Shown: piece after piece, positions 1 to 9,645 of the stretch | How positions within the stretch are numbered: the first letter of the stretch is position 1 | Layout of the letters: each line of letters begins with the position of its first letter | Assembly (NCBI RefSeq): GCF_039522365.1 | Contig: NZ_BAAADJ010000005.1 | Location: forward strand, 62,001 to 126,000 | Direction: 5' to 3' | Source of the DNA: Bacillus carboniphilus | GTDB taxonomy: Bacteria; Bacillota; Bacilli; Bacillales; JC228 | DNA: 64,000 nt | The notes under the pieces: generated by a model | What the model was told of the DNA's origin: nothing | Database searches by the model: none | What the model saw: only the letters and a program-made list of their open reading frames with translations | Position numbers and translations under genes: made by a program

Positions 1-857
1 TCCACATTCACTGCATTATCTACCCCATCAACATGGTAGAAAGGGTGCTGATTGGGTACAACTATGGGCATCACTTTTCCCTGCAATCCTCTGGAAGACG
101 GCTCGATGGAAGCAACATGCCGAAACCGATAACCAAACTCTTCAGCTAGCTCCATCTGTTCACGGTCAACCTTAGATATTCCCTCCCGTTGAACTTCTGT
201 CCAATTTGGCTGTTCTCCATAAAGTAAATCAGATAAGATCATCAGCTTATAAAAAGCATCATCCCCTTCCACATCTGCGGTTGGGTCCGCTTCTGCATAG
301 CCTTTCTTTTGAGCATCAGCAAGGACTTCTTCAAAAGAATGACCATTTTCTCTCATTTCGGTCAAAATATAGTTGGAAGTTCCGTTCAAAATGCCTTCTA
401 GCCTGTGAACTTGATTTACTCTTAAAAGCTCAGAGAGAGAGCGAATAATTGGAATTCCACCAGCTACGGATGCTTCGTATCCAACATGAACTTCATTCTC
501 ATCCGCTAGTTGTTGTAATTCATTTCCATGATGGGCAAACATCACCTTGTTAGCTGTTACTACATGGCAGCCATGCTGAATAGCTTTTTTCAGGTAGGAG
601 AATGCCGGTTCACACCCTACAATGGCTTCCAACACCACATCAATATGACCAAGTTCCAAAATGTCATCAAAATTGGTTGTCCACACGATACCAGGTGGAA
701 TGTCTCTCACCTTCAATGGATCCTTCACTAAAATTGCGTCGACAACGATCTCTGCACCCAATAATCGCTGAAGCTCCTTTTGATGGGAGTGAATACTCTC
801 CACCACGCCTTGCCCAACGGTTCCATAGCCTAACACTGCGACATGAATGATTGTCAA
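1..857 (-). CDS. hom: Homoserine dehydrogenase, 3' end cut off by window edge
   Basis: NAD(P)-dependent reduction of aspartate semialdehyde to homoserine, the branch point to methionine and threonine. No ATG starts this frame. I place the start at a TTG at 857-855 because it gives the N-terminal Rossmann motif GYGTVGQGVVES, follows a GGGGGAGG ribosome binding site, and overlaps the metX stop as TTGA, suggesting translational coupling. The frame stays open to position 1. It contains the family's ADPTADVEGDDAFYK-type segment and ends in the VDGVDNAVNV region, so about 285 residues are visible and the C-terminal part is missing. It is the last visible gene of metX-hom, so this copy probably feeds homoserine directly to MetX. 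A second housekeeping hom elsewhere is likely but not visible. Confidence 0.9.
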   Translation of the reverse strand, partial: MTIIHVAVLGYGTVGQGVVESIHSHQKELQRLLGAEIVVDAILVKDPLKVRDIPPGIVWTTNFDDILELGHIDVVLEAIVGCEPAFSYLKKAIQHGCHVVTANKVMFAHHGNELQQLADENEVHVGYEASVAGGIPIIRSLSELLRVNQVHRLEGILNGTSNYILTEMRENGHSFEEVLADAQKKGYAEADPTADVEGDDAFYKLMILSDLLYGEQPNWTEVQREGISKVDREQMELAEEFGYRFRHVASIEPSSRGLQGKVMPIVVPNQHPFYHVDGVDNAVNV

Positions 858-1930
858 TCATCCTCCCCCTTTCTTGTTTCTAATTCTTCTTTTAATAAAG
901 GACCCCATTTTTCGAACTCAACTAAAAATCCGTCGTGACCAAAAATGGTGTCCACTTCTATGAACGTTCCATTTGGTACTTCATCTGCAAATTCCTGAAT
1001 TCTAGTTGACTCGTATAACAAGTCTCCGTTATAAGCAAGGCATAGCACAGGCGCTTTGATTTGACTAGCAGCCTTTTTCCAACCTCCTCTTCCACGTCCA
1101 ATGTCATGATTGTTCATCGTGTGTAAGAGCCTGAGGTAGCTATTCGCATCAAATCGTTTTCGAAGTTTTTCTCCTTGGTAGTTTAAATAAGAGTCAATCT
1201 GATATTCCGCTGGGAACCCTTCTGTTTTTGTCTCACGGTTAAACCGATCCGTAAAAAGCTGTGGAGTCCGGTACGTGACCATTCCTACCATTCTGGCAAT
1301 ATCTAAACCTTTGATTTGGGCAGAGGCATCATAGTAACCCCCATTCCAAGCTGGATCGTTTTGAATGGCTTCAATCGCAATCCGGTTAAAAGCCATCCCG
1401 TAATCACTCATTTCAGGTGTAGATGCCAGGACTATTAGATAATCCATAAAGGAAGGGTAAAGAATTCCCCACTCCATCACCTGCATGCCACCTAGTGACC
1501 CGCCCATCACAGCGTGAAGAGAAGAGATACCTAGCTGATCCAAGGCCTTTTTCTGAGCATGAACAAGGTCTCTTACAGTGGGGTATGGAAAATCTCCTTG
1601 GTACGGTTTTTTCGTCTGTGGGTTTATTGAGGTTGGTCCAGTTGAGCCATTGCAGCCACCCAGTACATTGAAGGTAATGATTTGAAAATAGTGGGTATCA
1701 ATGATATGCTCCGGTCCAATGAGACCGCTCCACCAGCCGGGTTCCTCTATGGTCCCCACAGTAAATTGGTTGCCGGTTAATGCATGGCAAACGAGGATAG
1801 TGGGGCCACCTGGATTACCGGTTCTCTCATAGGCAACCTCGACCTCATGTAAAACCTCTCCGGATTCGAGGACAAACGCCCCGATGTTGACAGTGTTTAG
1901 TTCATAATGGAGTTTAGCCCTCGAATTCAC
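854..1930 (-). CDS. metX: Homoserine O-acetyltransferase
   Basis: Transfers acetyl from acetyl-CoA to homoserine, giving O-acetylhomoserine for MetY. The 358-residue protein is an alpha/beta hydrolase. It has the oxyanion-region motif CHALTG near residue 50, the nucleophile elbow GGSLGGMQ with Ser about 145, a catalytic Asp in YNGDLLYE near 302, and a His in FGHDGF near 332. Length and motifs are those of MetX rather than the unrelated MetA succinyl/acetyltransferase. The start codon is GTG, preceded by AGAGGAAAG. It overlaps hom downstream and lies 285 bp downstream of metY, separated from it by an inverted repeat element. Confidence 0.95.
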   Translation of the reverse strand: MNSRAKLHYELNTVNIGAFVLESGEVLHEVEVAYERTGNPGGPTILVCHALTGNQFTVGTIEEPGWWSGLIGPEHIIDTHYFQIITFNVLGGCNGSTGPTSINPQTKKPYQGDFPYPTVRDLVHAQKKALDQLGISSLHAVMGGSLGGMQVMEWGILYPSFMDYLIVLASTPEMSDYGMAFNRIAIEAIQNDPAWNGGYYDASAQIKGLDIARMVGMVTYRTPQLFTDRFNRETKTEGFPAEYQIDSYLNYQGEKLRKRFDANSYLRLLHTMNNHDIGRGRGGWKKAASQIKAPVLCLAYNGDLLYESTRIQEFADEVPNGTFIEVDTIFGHDGFLVEFEKWGPLLKEELETRKGEDD

Positions 1931-1978
1931 GGTCTTTCCTCTTTTCTTTTGATATTGATTTATTTAAAGCCGGCAAGA

Positions 1979-2157
1979 CGGACACAGAATCCGTTATTTA
2001 CCCAAAATCACGGCTTTTTTGCCATTTCGCGGACAGACGGTCTGTTATTTGGCTATTTTTTGATGAAATTGACCACATTTTGCCGCAATAACGGAACTAG
2101 TGTCCGCGAAACCCTCCAAAACCCTGTTTTTTACACAAATAGCGGAACCTGTGTCCG
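1979..2157. repeat. Four-unit inverted repeat between metY and metX
   Basis: Four imperfect 20-bp units lie at about 1979-1998, 2030-2049, 2087-2106 and 2138-2157. The first two read CGGACA...CCGTTATT and the last two are their reverse complements, AATAACGGAAC...GTCCG. Same-orientation copies are both 51 bp apart, so the element is symmetric. Three of the units carry an internal CGGA...TCCG dyad, so the RNA or single-stranded DNA could fold into local hairpins or one large cruciform. The core TAACGGAACT matches 8 of 10 positions of the TATCCGAACT core of the 21-bp array at 62 kb. Confidence 0.7.
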
Positions 2158-2215
2158 GCAAAACCAAACGAACGAACTTCCCGCACACAAAACAACCGGC
2201 CCCACCTATTAACCT

Positions 2216-3559
<1,344 letters not shown>

Positions 3560-3654
3560 TTAAGATTTGTTTTATCATTTTTAATCTACGTACTAGGAAA
3601 ATTCGCTACAAATCAAATTTGGATGGGAAATAACCGAAGAATGAAGAGGAACGA

Positions 3655-3680
3655 AAAAACCCTCTTCATAAGAAGAGGGT
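3655..3680 (-). terminator. Riboswitch-controlled intrinsic terminator before metY
   Basis: On the minus strand a 9-bp stem ACCCTCTTC/GAAGAGGGT with a TTAT loop is followed by TTTTTTCG. It sits immediately downstream of the SAM aptamer and upstream of metY, as expected for the expression platform of an S-box OFF switch. Confidence 0.9.
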
Positions 3681-3694
3681 GAAAATTCTAGTCC

Positions 3695-3809
3695 TCCTCT
3701 TATCTCTCAGATCCTGGGTGATCTGTAGGAAGTAGCACCTTATCAAACCGATGTTTGATGGTTGCCGGGCTTCATCGGGCCTAATCCCTCCGCCGCTCTT
3801 GATAAGAGA
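3695..3809 (-). promoter_or_regulatory. SAM-I (S-box) riboswitch aptamer
   Basis: On the minus strand the conserved S-box blocks appear in order: CTTATCAAGAG, GGCGGAGGGA, GGCCCGATGAAGCCCGGCAACC, GGTGCTACTTCC and GATCTGAGAGATAAG. The ends pair as P1. Binding of S-adenosylmethionine to this family promotes the downstream terminator. It controls metY, and possibly metX-hom if transcription continues. No second S-box is seen in front of the PLP-enzyme gene at 3904-5046. Confidence 0.97.
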
Positions 3810-3903
3810 TATTTTATTGTAGTAACGCACTAAACGAGAGTCTTGCTTGAGTTGAATTATATCGGAGTTAAAAACTCCACGTCAACCATTTTTTTGTAAA
3901 TTT

Positions 3904-5046
3904 TTATTTTTTGGCAAATTCTAACGCGTTCTCAAAAGCCAATTTGATATCATCAAACTTTTCTATACCAACAGATATACGCACCACATGCTCCGTTATG
4001 CCTAACTTTTTTTGTTGCTCTTCTGGAAGTGAGCGGTGTGAAGTTGCGATTGGATAGGATACTGTTGTTTCAACTCCAGCTAACGATGGTACAATTTTAA
4101 TCCAAGTGAGGCTAGAGAAAAAACGATTCATGTCTACATCGGGCTGAAGTTCAATCGTAACCATAGCCCCGTTTCCTTTTTCTGAAACTCCCTTAGGAAA
4201 AAAGACCTTTTCTACAGCTGGATGCTGTCTGAAATAGTCCGCTAGTTTCGCTGCATTGTCACATTGTTTTTCCATACGTAAAGCTAGAGTCTTGATCCCT
4301 CGGCATGCTAACCAAGCTTCGAACGGACTTACATTCGCACCCCAAGACACAACTTTTTGCCTTACTTTTTCAATGAGAGAGCTACTCCCTACCATCACCC
4401 CTGCTGTTACATCACTATGCCCACCATTGTATTTCGTGGCAGAATGAGCAACAAGGTCAATCCCTAACTCAATCGGCTGAACGAGGTATGGAGTCGCAAA
4501 TGTATTATCAATCATCGTAACTAGGTTATGTTTTTGAGCAAGCTTTACCATTGCTCTAAGGTCCTCTACTCGAAGAAATGGATTCGTTATGGACTCGGAA
4601 AAAAGCAGTTTTGTTTTTTCAGTTATTGCCTTTTCCATTTCTACAGGGCTGGAAAAATCGACAAACGAGACTGTAATCCCCATGTCCAAGAGCTGATTCT
4701 GTAAAAAATGGTAGGTGCCACCATACACATCCTCACTAGCAATTAGGTGATCTCCTGTTTTACAAACCGCTAGTACACCCGCCATAATGGCTGAAATTCC
4801 AGAAGACGAGGCCACTCCTGCTTGAGCATTTTCAAGTTGAGCAACAGCTTGTCCTAACTCATCGGTGTTTGGATTTCCCATTCTTGTATATAAATAAGCG
4901 CGCTCACCCGTATAGTGAGCTTCCAATTCTTCTAAGTTTTTAAACGAAAAAACAGAGGTTTGGTAGATTGGAGTCGTTTTACTTCGGTTTACAGTTTCTT
5001 GATCCAGACCGAAATGAACGGTACTTGTTTCAAATGATTGAGCCAT
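3904..5046 (-). CDS. Cys/Met metabolism PLP-dependent enzyme (cystathionine synthase/lyase type)
   Basis: A fold-type I PLP enzyme of the trans-sulfuration family, 380 residues. Motifs are YLYTRMGNPNTDELG, a SSSGISAIM phosphate-binding turn, MIDNTFATPYL, the catalytic lysine in HSATKYNGGHSD, and C-terminal SYPIATSHRS and RISVGIEKFDD. The open frame extends to 5136, but I choose ATG 5046 because AAGGGAGT precedes it and MAQSFETSTVHFG is the normal N-terminus. The family also includes cystathionine gamma-synthase, gamma-lyase, methionine gamma-lyase and homocysteine desulfhydrase, and sequence reading alone does not separate these. It is upstream of the metY riboswitch and has no S-box of its own, so it may be regulated differently. 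Confidence 0.85.
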   Translation of the reverse strand: MAQSFETSTVHFGLDQETVNRSKTTPIYQTSVFSFKNLEELEAHYTGERAYLYTRMGNPNTDELGQAVAQLENAQAGVASSSGISAIMAGVLAVCKTGDHLIASEDVYGGTYHFLQNQLLDMGITVSFVDFSSPVEMEKAITEKTKLLFSESITNPFLRVEDLRAMVKLAQKHNLVTMIDNTFATPYLVQPIELGIDLVAHSATKYNGGHSDVTAGVMVGSSSLIEKVRQKVVSWGANVSPFEAWLACRGIKTLALRMEKQCDNAAKLADYFRQHPAVEKVFFPKGVSEKGNGAMVTIELQPDVDMNRFFSSLTWIKIVPSLAGVETTVSYPIATSHRSLPEEQQKKLGITEHVVRISVGIEKFDDIKLAFENALEFAKK

Positions 5047-5157
5047 AATCAAGACTCCCTTTCTGTGCGTGATTTTTCTAGTTTCCGCATTTATTGTACA
5101 CCTTTTTACCAAGAGAATATATACTTCTAGTAACAAGATATTTTGGAGGAATTACCC

Positions 5158-5658
5158 ATGAATAAGCTGACAGTAAGGGACGCAACTCTTTCCGATATAG
5201 AAGCGATCCGCACCATTTATAATCAAGGAATTGAAGATCGGATTGCTACCTTAGAAGTAGAGTTAAAAACTACTGAGTTTATGAAAGATTGGTTTTGTAG
5301 CCATGGTGAAAGATACTCTATTTTAGTAGCTGAAAGGAATGCTGAAATCGTAGGTTGGGCTTCATTAAATCCATACAGTCCACGTGCAGCTTACAGGGGT
5401 GTAGCCGATTTGTCAGTTTACATAGCTAGAGCTTCTCGTGGAAAAGGTGTTGGGACGGTCCTTCTTCAGGAAATTGAAAAGCGGGCAGTGGAAAATGATT
5501 TTCATAAGATTGTTCTTTTTACTTTTCCATTTAATCAATTGGGGCAAACTCTCTATAACAAGATGGGATATCAGGAAGTGGGAACTTTTCGGAATCAGGG
5601 GATCATAGATGGAAAGTTTGTGGACGTGATGGCGATGGAGAAACTGTTAAGAAAGTAA
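5158..5658 (+). CDS. GNAT N-acetyltransferase, ArsN1/phosphinothricin-acetyltransferase-like
   Basis: A 166-residue acetyl-CoA-dependent N-acyltransferase. It opens with VRDATLSDIEAIRTIYNQGI and has GWASLNPYS, the acetyl-CoA pyrophosphate loop RGKGVG near residue 104, and the C-terminal FTFPFNQLGQTLYNKMGY. This pattern matches proteins annotated as arsinothricin or phosphinothricin acetyltransferases. The true substrate is unknown and no ars genes are adjacent. ATG 5158 is chosen because TTTTGGAGG lies 8 nt upstream; the longer frame from 5143 would start inside that ribosome binding site. It is divergent from the PLP-enzyme gene. Confidence 0.8.
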   Translation: MNKLTVRDATLSDIEAIRTIYNQGIEDRIATLEVELKTTEFMKDWFCSHGERYSILVAERNAEIVGWASLNPYSPRAAYRGVADLSVYIARASRGKGVGTVLLQEIEKRAVENDFHKIVLFTFPFNQLGQTLYNKMGYQEVGTFRNQGIIDGKFVDVMAMEKLLRK

Positions 5659-5688
5659 AAGGCTTGGCACATGCGCCAAGCCTTTTTA
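5657..5688. terminator. Convergent bidirectional terminator
   Basis: The stem GGCTTGGC/GCCAAGCC with a 6-nt loop is flanked by AAAA on the left and TTTTT on the right. It lies between the plus-strand acetyltransferase and the minus-strand EnvC-like gene and can serve both. Confidence 0.9.
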
Positions 5689-5699
5689 TAACTTCTCTA

Positions 5700-6935
5700 T
5701 TAGAATGATAGGTATTTACGAGGGTTTACAGCATTGGACTTTTTAGCATTCCACGGTCCTTCATGGATTTCAAAGTGTAAATGCTGTCCAAAAGAATACC
5801 CTGTATTCCCCATGTTACCGATTTTTGTACCGCGTGCGACCACTTGACCCTCGCTTACGTCACGAGAAGAAAGGTGAGCATAAACGGTTGTATAGATTTT
5901 ACCGTTAATGGAGTGACTGATGAATACCGCATTTCCATAGCTGACAGAGTAGTATGAACGAATAACAACACCATCTGCCGCTGACACGACAGGCACAGTT
6001 CCACCTTTAGCAATATCTAAGCCGTAATGGAATTCTCCCCATCTAGCTGCAAATTCAGAAGATACATATCCTGCTGCTGGTACCATGAAAGTTCCACCCG
6101 TATCTTTCGGGTATGAGCCTCCATTTGCTTGAGCGGCTTTACGTTGTCTTTCTAATTCTGCCAAACGTTCTTTCTCTAATTGAATAGCCTTTTTCATAGC
6201 GGCTTCTTGAGCTTTTAATAATTCTTCTTCTTCTTGTAAATCCATGACTTCAGCTTCGATGTGCTCCTGTTGTTCGCGAAGCTTGGCCACAAGAGCATCT
6301 TTTTCTTTACGTTGTGCATCCAAAGTTGCCTTCATATCTTCAAGTTCTAGACGAAGAGTTTCCAGGGCTGCTAGCTCATCTTCTTGCTTTTTCTTTAAGT
6401 TTTCCATCGTTTCTAAATCTTTTTCATGCTCTTTGATCAACTGCTTGTCCGCATCCATGATAGTAGAAACGGCATTAACACGATCTAAGAACTCACCAAA
6501 ACTATTCGCACCAAGTAGAACATCTAAATAACTGATAGCCCCACCAGAACGTTGGAAAGAGCGAGCGCGCTCTTTTAATAACTCATTTCTCTTCTCAATT
6601 CGAATCCCAAGGTCTCTGATTTCAGCTTCAAGAAGTGCAATTTCTTCTTTTTTATTGGAAATCTCGATATCTTTTTGGGCAATCTTTTCATTCGTTTCTA
6701 CAATCTGTGTATCAATGGCTTGCATCTGTTTCTTTAATTCTTCTTGCTCAGCTTTTAAACTACTAATCTCAGCATTTTTGCTGTCTATATCACTGCTTAC
6801 ACCTTCACGCTTATCTTTAATATCATTTTGTTGCTTTTGTAGGTCCGATAATTTGGATGCTTCAGCAACACCGTAGGTCAGTGTACCGAGTAGTAAAACG
6901 ACTGCTGTAACAATCGTTAATCCTGACTTTCTCAA
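5700..6935 (-). CDS. EnvC/PcsB-like murein hydrolase or activator, coiled coil plus M23 domain
   Basis: A secreted cell-wall protein of about 411 residues. A signal peptide (RKSGLTIVTAVVLLLGTLTYG) is followed by a long coiled coil over residues 30-260 and a C-terminal M23 (LytM) domain. That domain has HYGLDIAKG, the core YAHLSS and the terminal GQHLHFEI, so the zinc-ligand residues appear intact. It lies directly downstream of ftsE-ftsX. In E. coli EnvC and streptococcal PcsB, FtsEX gates exactly this kind of coiled-coil hydrolase or activator, and I infer the same here. The ATG at 6956 has no ribosome binding site. A TTG at 6935 follows AGGGGG and leaves a normal signal peptide, so I use it. 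Confidence 0.88.
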   Translation of the reverse strand: MRKSGLTIVTAVVLLLGTLTYGVAEASKLSDLQKQQNDIKDKREGVSSDIDSKNAEISSLKAEQEELKKQMQAIDTQIVETNEKIAQKDIEISNKKEEIALLEAEIRDLGIRIEKRNELLKERARSFQRSGGAISYLDVLLGANSFGEFLDRVNAVSTIMDADKQLIKEHEKDLETMENLKKKQEDELAALETLRLELEDMKATLDAQRKEKDALVAKLREQQEHIEAEVMDLQEEEELLKAQEAAMKKAIQLEKERLAELERQRKAAQANGGSYPKDTGGTFMVPAAGYVSSEFAARWGEFHYGLDIAKGGTVPVVSAADGVVIRSYYSVSYGNAVFISHSINGKIYTTVYAHLSSRDVSEGQVVARGTKIGNMGNTGYSFGQHLHFEIHEGPWNAKKSNAVNPRKYLSF

Positions 6936-6977
6936 TGTATTCCCCCTGCCTCTCATCTAACGAAATATGTAAGATGC

Positions 6978-7003
6978 GGAGCTGAAGCGTCGTGTTCAGC
7001 TCC
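6978..7003 (-). other. Intercistronic stem-loop between ftsX and the EnvC-like gene
   Basis: A perfect 9-bp stem GGAGCTGAA/TTCAGCTCC with an 8-nt loop, not followed by a T-run. It may be an RNA processing or stability element that sets the relative levels of FtsX and the hydrolase, rather than a terminator. Confidence 0.6.
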
Positions 7004-7009
7004 CACACT

Positions 7010-7903
7010 TTATGCTTTCAAGAATTTACGAATCGACATTGTACTTCCCCAAACACCAATTAGAGCGCCTAGCAAAATGAGTAATGCTGATAATTGGTAG
7101 ATAAATGGCGTGTACTCTAGTATTTGAATAAAACTTCCTTGTAGTTTCGGAGATAGATAATCAAATACATAACGATATAACATGGCGATGACGAATATCG
7201 GAAAGAGCGATCCTAGTACACCAAGCCAAATTCCTTCAAGGAAAAATGGCCATCTGATGAATCCATTGGTTGCCCCTACTAAACGCATAATCTCAATCTC
7301 TTTTCTTCTGGCAAGGATGGTAATTTTAATTGTGTTGGAGATTAAGAACATCGCAGTAAATAGTAATCCGATGATTAAAACTAAACCAACATTCCGACCT
7401 ATTTCTAAGATGTTAAATAAGTTTTCAATTTTTCCGGCACCATATTCAGTGTCACTAACACTCTGTAAAACTTGAATTTTATTGGCAACAGCTTGTGTGT
7501 TTCGTGGGTCAACGGCTGTCACTATATATTTGTTGTGTAGAGGATTTTCCTGTTCCCATAATGAGAAGAGTTCACCTTCATCCCCCATGCTTTCAGCAAA
7601 AGCAGCAAGTTCTTCTTCCTTTGAAGAAAATGTCACGGATTCAACACCGCTGAGCTTTTTAATTTGTTCACCTAATTGGTCTATTTCATCCTGACCTGCC
7701 GTCAGATCAATGTAGACGTGGATTTCAACATCCTCTTCCAACGACGTCGCAACTGAGTTCAAATTCATCATGATAAGAAAAAATACACCAACGAGTAACA
7801 ATGTAACGGTTACGGCACTGACAGATGCAAACGTCATCCAACCATTACGACCTAAACTCTTTAAACTCTCACGAAAATGACGACCGAGGGTTCTAGCTTT
7901 CAT
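7010..7903 (-). CDS. ftsX: Cell-division ABC transporter permease FtsX
   Basis: Membrane partner of FtsE that transmits ATPase state to an extracellular peptidoglycan hydrolase. The 297-residue protein has the typical N-terminus MKARTLGRHFRESLKSLGRNG, a first membrane helix near residues 24-44, and an extracellular domain of about 120 residues. Three further helices follow, the last two being C-terminal (GIWLGVLGSLFPIFVIAMLY and SALLILLGALIGVWGS). ATG 7903 is chosen over the longer frame because AAGGGGAG precedes it and it matches the family N-terminus. It overlaps the 3' end of ftsE by 11 nt, so the two are probably translationally coupled. Confidence 0.95.
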   Translation of the reverse strand: MKARTLGRHFRESLKSLGRNGWMTFASVSAVTVTLLLVGVFFLIMMNLNSVATSLEEDVEIHVYIDLTAGQDEIDQLGEQIKKLSGVESVTFSSKEEELAAFAESMGDEGELFSLWEQENPLHNKYIVTAVDPRNTQAVANKIQVLQSVSDTEYGAGKIENLFNILEIGRNVGLVLIIGLLFTAMFLISNTIKITILARRKEIEIMRLVGATNGFIRWPFFLEGIWLGVLGSLFPIFVIAMLYRYVFDYLSPKLQGSFIQILEYTPFIYQLSALLILLGALIGVWGSTMSIRKFLKA

Positions 7904-8579
7904 AGCCGTACTCCCCTTTCTCTTCATCGCGAGCAATTTGACCATTTTCTACAGCAATGACACGATGTTTTAATCTGTTAACGATATCCTTGTTGTGTGT
8001 CGCCATTACCACAGTGGTCCCACGGTTATTGATTTCTTCAAAGATTTTCATAATCTCCCAGCTAGTTTCTGGATCCAAGTTTCCTGTAGGCTCGTCCGCA
8101 ATGACGACCTTCGGCTTGTTCACAATCGAGCGAGCAATGGAAATTCTTTGCTGCTCTCCACCAGAAAGCTCGGTTGGAAGCATTCTTGCCTTATGCTTTA
8201 AGCTAACTAAATCCAAAACCTCCATCACTCTTCGACGGGTTTGCTTTGGAGTTTCTTCGATTACTTCAAGGGCAAACGCTACGTTTTCATACACCGTTAA
8301 TTTTGGCAGTAGCTTGAAATCCTGGAAGACTACGCCCAAGTTTCTTCTAAACATGGGGACTCTACTATTTCGTAGTTTTGAAAGATTGGTCCCATTTACA
8401 ATAACAGAGCCCTTTGTTGGCCTCTCTTCTCTATACATCATTTTTATAAAAGTAGATTTACCAGCTCCACTGGGACCTACAACATAAACAAATTCACCTT
8501 TTTCTATCTTTACGTTAATGCCATTTGCAGCCATAACGCCGTTTGAATACTTCTTATAAACGTCAATCATCTCTATCAT
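7893..8579 (-). CDS. ftsE: Cell-division ATP-binding protein FtsE
   Basis: ABC ATPase of 228 residues, the usual length in Bacillus. Walker A is GPSGAGKST, the Q-loop region is VVFQDFKLLPKLTVYENV, the signature is LSGGEQQR, Walker B is VVIADEPTGNLD, and the switch histidine lies in MATHNKDIV. ATG 8579 is preferred over an in-frame GTG at 8591 because GGTGG lies 9 nt upstream and MIEMIDVYKKYSNGV is the canonical start. It forms an operon with ftsX and the EnvC-like gene and should act at the inner face of the membrane in cell-wall remodelling. Confidence 0.96.
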   Translation of the reverse strand: MIEMIDVYKKYSNGVMAANGINVKIEKGEFVYVVGPSGAGKSTFIKMMYREERPTKGSVIVNGTNLSKLRNSRVPMFRRNLGVVFQDFKLLPKLTVYENVAFALEVIEETPKQTRRRVMEVLDLVSLKHKARMLPTELSGGEQQRISIARSIVNKPKVVIADEPTGNLDPETSWEIMKIFEEINNRGTTVVMATHNKDIVNRLKHRVIAVENGQIARDEEKGEYGYES

Positions 8580-8956
8580 GTAATTAACCACCCAAATGTT
8601 GTTTGTCTCGTCTATAAAGCAAGTTCTTTGCAGGGTACTACTTTCTCTATTTGTCAGCGCACCACAACATAAAACACTAGTATATAAAATTGTATACTGA
8701 ACGAATCTTCAAATCTACTAAATTTCGACATTATTGCCCAGTCAATATTTTACAAATTATCGTAATTTAACCGATATTTCTGGTCTCAAAATTATTATAA
8801 CATCTGAATTGTCAAAAAAACGGAGAAAAATATTACATTTTCTTTTCAAACTGGTACTTTCTTACCAGAATTACCAACAAAATGTGAAAGAATTTTGTCG
8901 ATTGTTGGAAGATTGTAGTTGTAGGGCCTATTGTTATTTTTGGAGGCAATAGGCTT
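8580..8956. other. AT-rich intergenic stretch upstream of ftsE
   Basis: No convincing gene is present. Short open frames here lack ribosome binding sites and recognisable motifs. The segment must include the ftsE promoter, but no strong consensus stands out. It ends where the 21-bp array begins. Confidence 0.5.
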
Positions 8957-9207
8957 TGGGGAGGAATTTTTGGTGGGCTATCGGAAAACTTTTGGGTTCT
9001 ATCGGAAATTTTGGTGGGCTATCGGAAAACTTTTGGGTTCTATCGGAAATTTTGGGTGGGCTATCGGAAAACTTTCAAGTTCTATCAGAAATTATAAGCT
9101 GGATATCGGAAAACTTTGGGATCCTATCGGAAATTTAATACTGGCTATTGGGAAACTTTTAGCTTTTATCAGAAATTTTAAAGTGGCCTCCGGAAAACAA
9201 GTCTATT
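8957..9207 (+). repeat. 21-bp tandem array, CTATCGGAAA type (array A)
   Basis: About 11 units, nearly all exactly 21 bp (the second recognisable unit is 20), start at 8978, 8999, 9019, 9040, 9061, 9082, 9103, 9124, 9145, 9166 and 9187. Units alternate between CTATCGGAAAACTTT and CTATC[G/A]GAAATTT, giving a 42-bp higher order. The right end degenerates. Read on the plus strand in the CTA-TCG-GAA phase they give a Leu-Ser-Glu heptad. The flanking genes ftsE and cccB are on the minus strand. The same core makes up array E at 56.3 kb. Confidence 0.9.
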
Positions 9208-9243
9208 AACTCATGGCTGGCTTTTTTAAAAATTTCCCCACAA

Positions 9244-9272
9244 ATAAAAAACTGACCCTAAAAGAGTCAGTT
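9244..9272 (-). terminator. Terminator downstream of cccB
   Basis: On the minus strand the stem AACTGACTC/GGGTCAGTT with a TTTTA loop is followed by TTTTTATTT, directly after the cccB stop. Confidence 0.9.
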
Positions 9273-9279
9273 CTTTCAC

Positions 9280-9624
9280 TTATTTTAAAGTAGCAAGCCA
9301 TTCTGCTAGGGTAGCGGCTTCCTCGCCTTGGTATAGTCCAGCAGGCATTCCACCTTCCTTACCGTTGACGATGATGTTTTCAATTTCAGCTTGATCATAT
9401 TTGGCGCCGACATTTTTTAGTCCCGGAGCATTCCCTTGACCTTCCATGTTACGTCCGTGACAATTCAGACATTTTTGTTCGTAAAGTGGCTCTGCTTTGA
9501 CGGCAATCGCTGTGTTTTCCTTGCCACCATCCTCAGTTGTTGTGTCCTGTTCGTCTTCCCCACCACCGCATGCTGCTAGGATAAGTACAGTGAAGAAAAG
9601 AAAAGCAGTTATTTTTTTTGGCAT
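9280..9624 (-). CDS. cccB: Lipoprotein cytochrome c551
   Basis: Small membrane-anchored c-type cytochrome of 114 residues that carries electrons at the outer face of the membrane. A lipoprotein signal ends in the lipobox LAAC (Cys about 19), followed by a Gly/Asp/Glu/Thr-rich linker. One haem site, CLNCH, lies near residues 52-56, and the distal Met is in GGMPAG. AGGAGG precedes the ATG. It lies between yvjA and ftsE as in B. subtilis and has its own terminator. Confidence 0.95.
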   Translation of the reverse strand: MPKKITAFLFFTVLILAACGGGEDEQDTTTEDGGKENTAIAVKAEPLYEQKCLNCHGRNMEGQGNAPGLKNVGAKYDQAEIENIIVNGKEGGMPAGLYQGEEAATLAEWLATLK

Positions 9625-9645
9625 ATGCGTTTTCCTCCTAATGGA

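Noticed and set aside
206-850. Plus-strand ORFs at the left edge
   Set aside because: They are opposite the hom reading frame, which has clear family motifs and stays open over the whole stretch.
5047-5142. Second SAM riboswitch in front of the PLP-enzyme gene
   Set aside because: The region is only about 95 nt and contains none of the conserved S-box blocks.
8734-8952. Small plus-strand gene upstream of array A
   Set aside because: No ribosome binding site, low-complexity composition, no recognisable motif.
8957-9207. CRISPR array
   Set aside because: Units are back-to-back with no unique spacers, the unit is only 21 bp, and no cas genes are present in the window.
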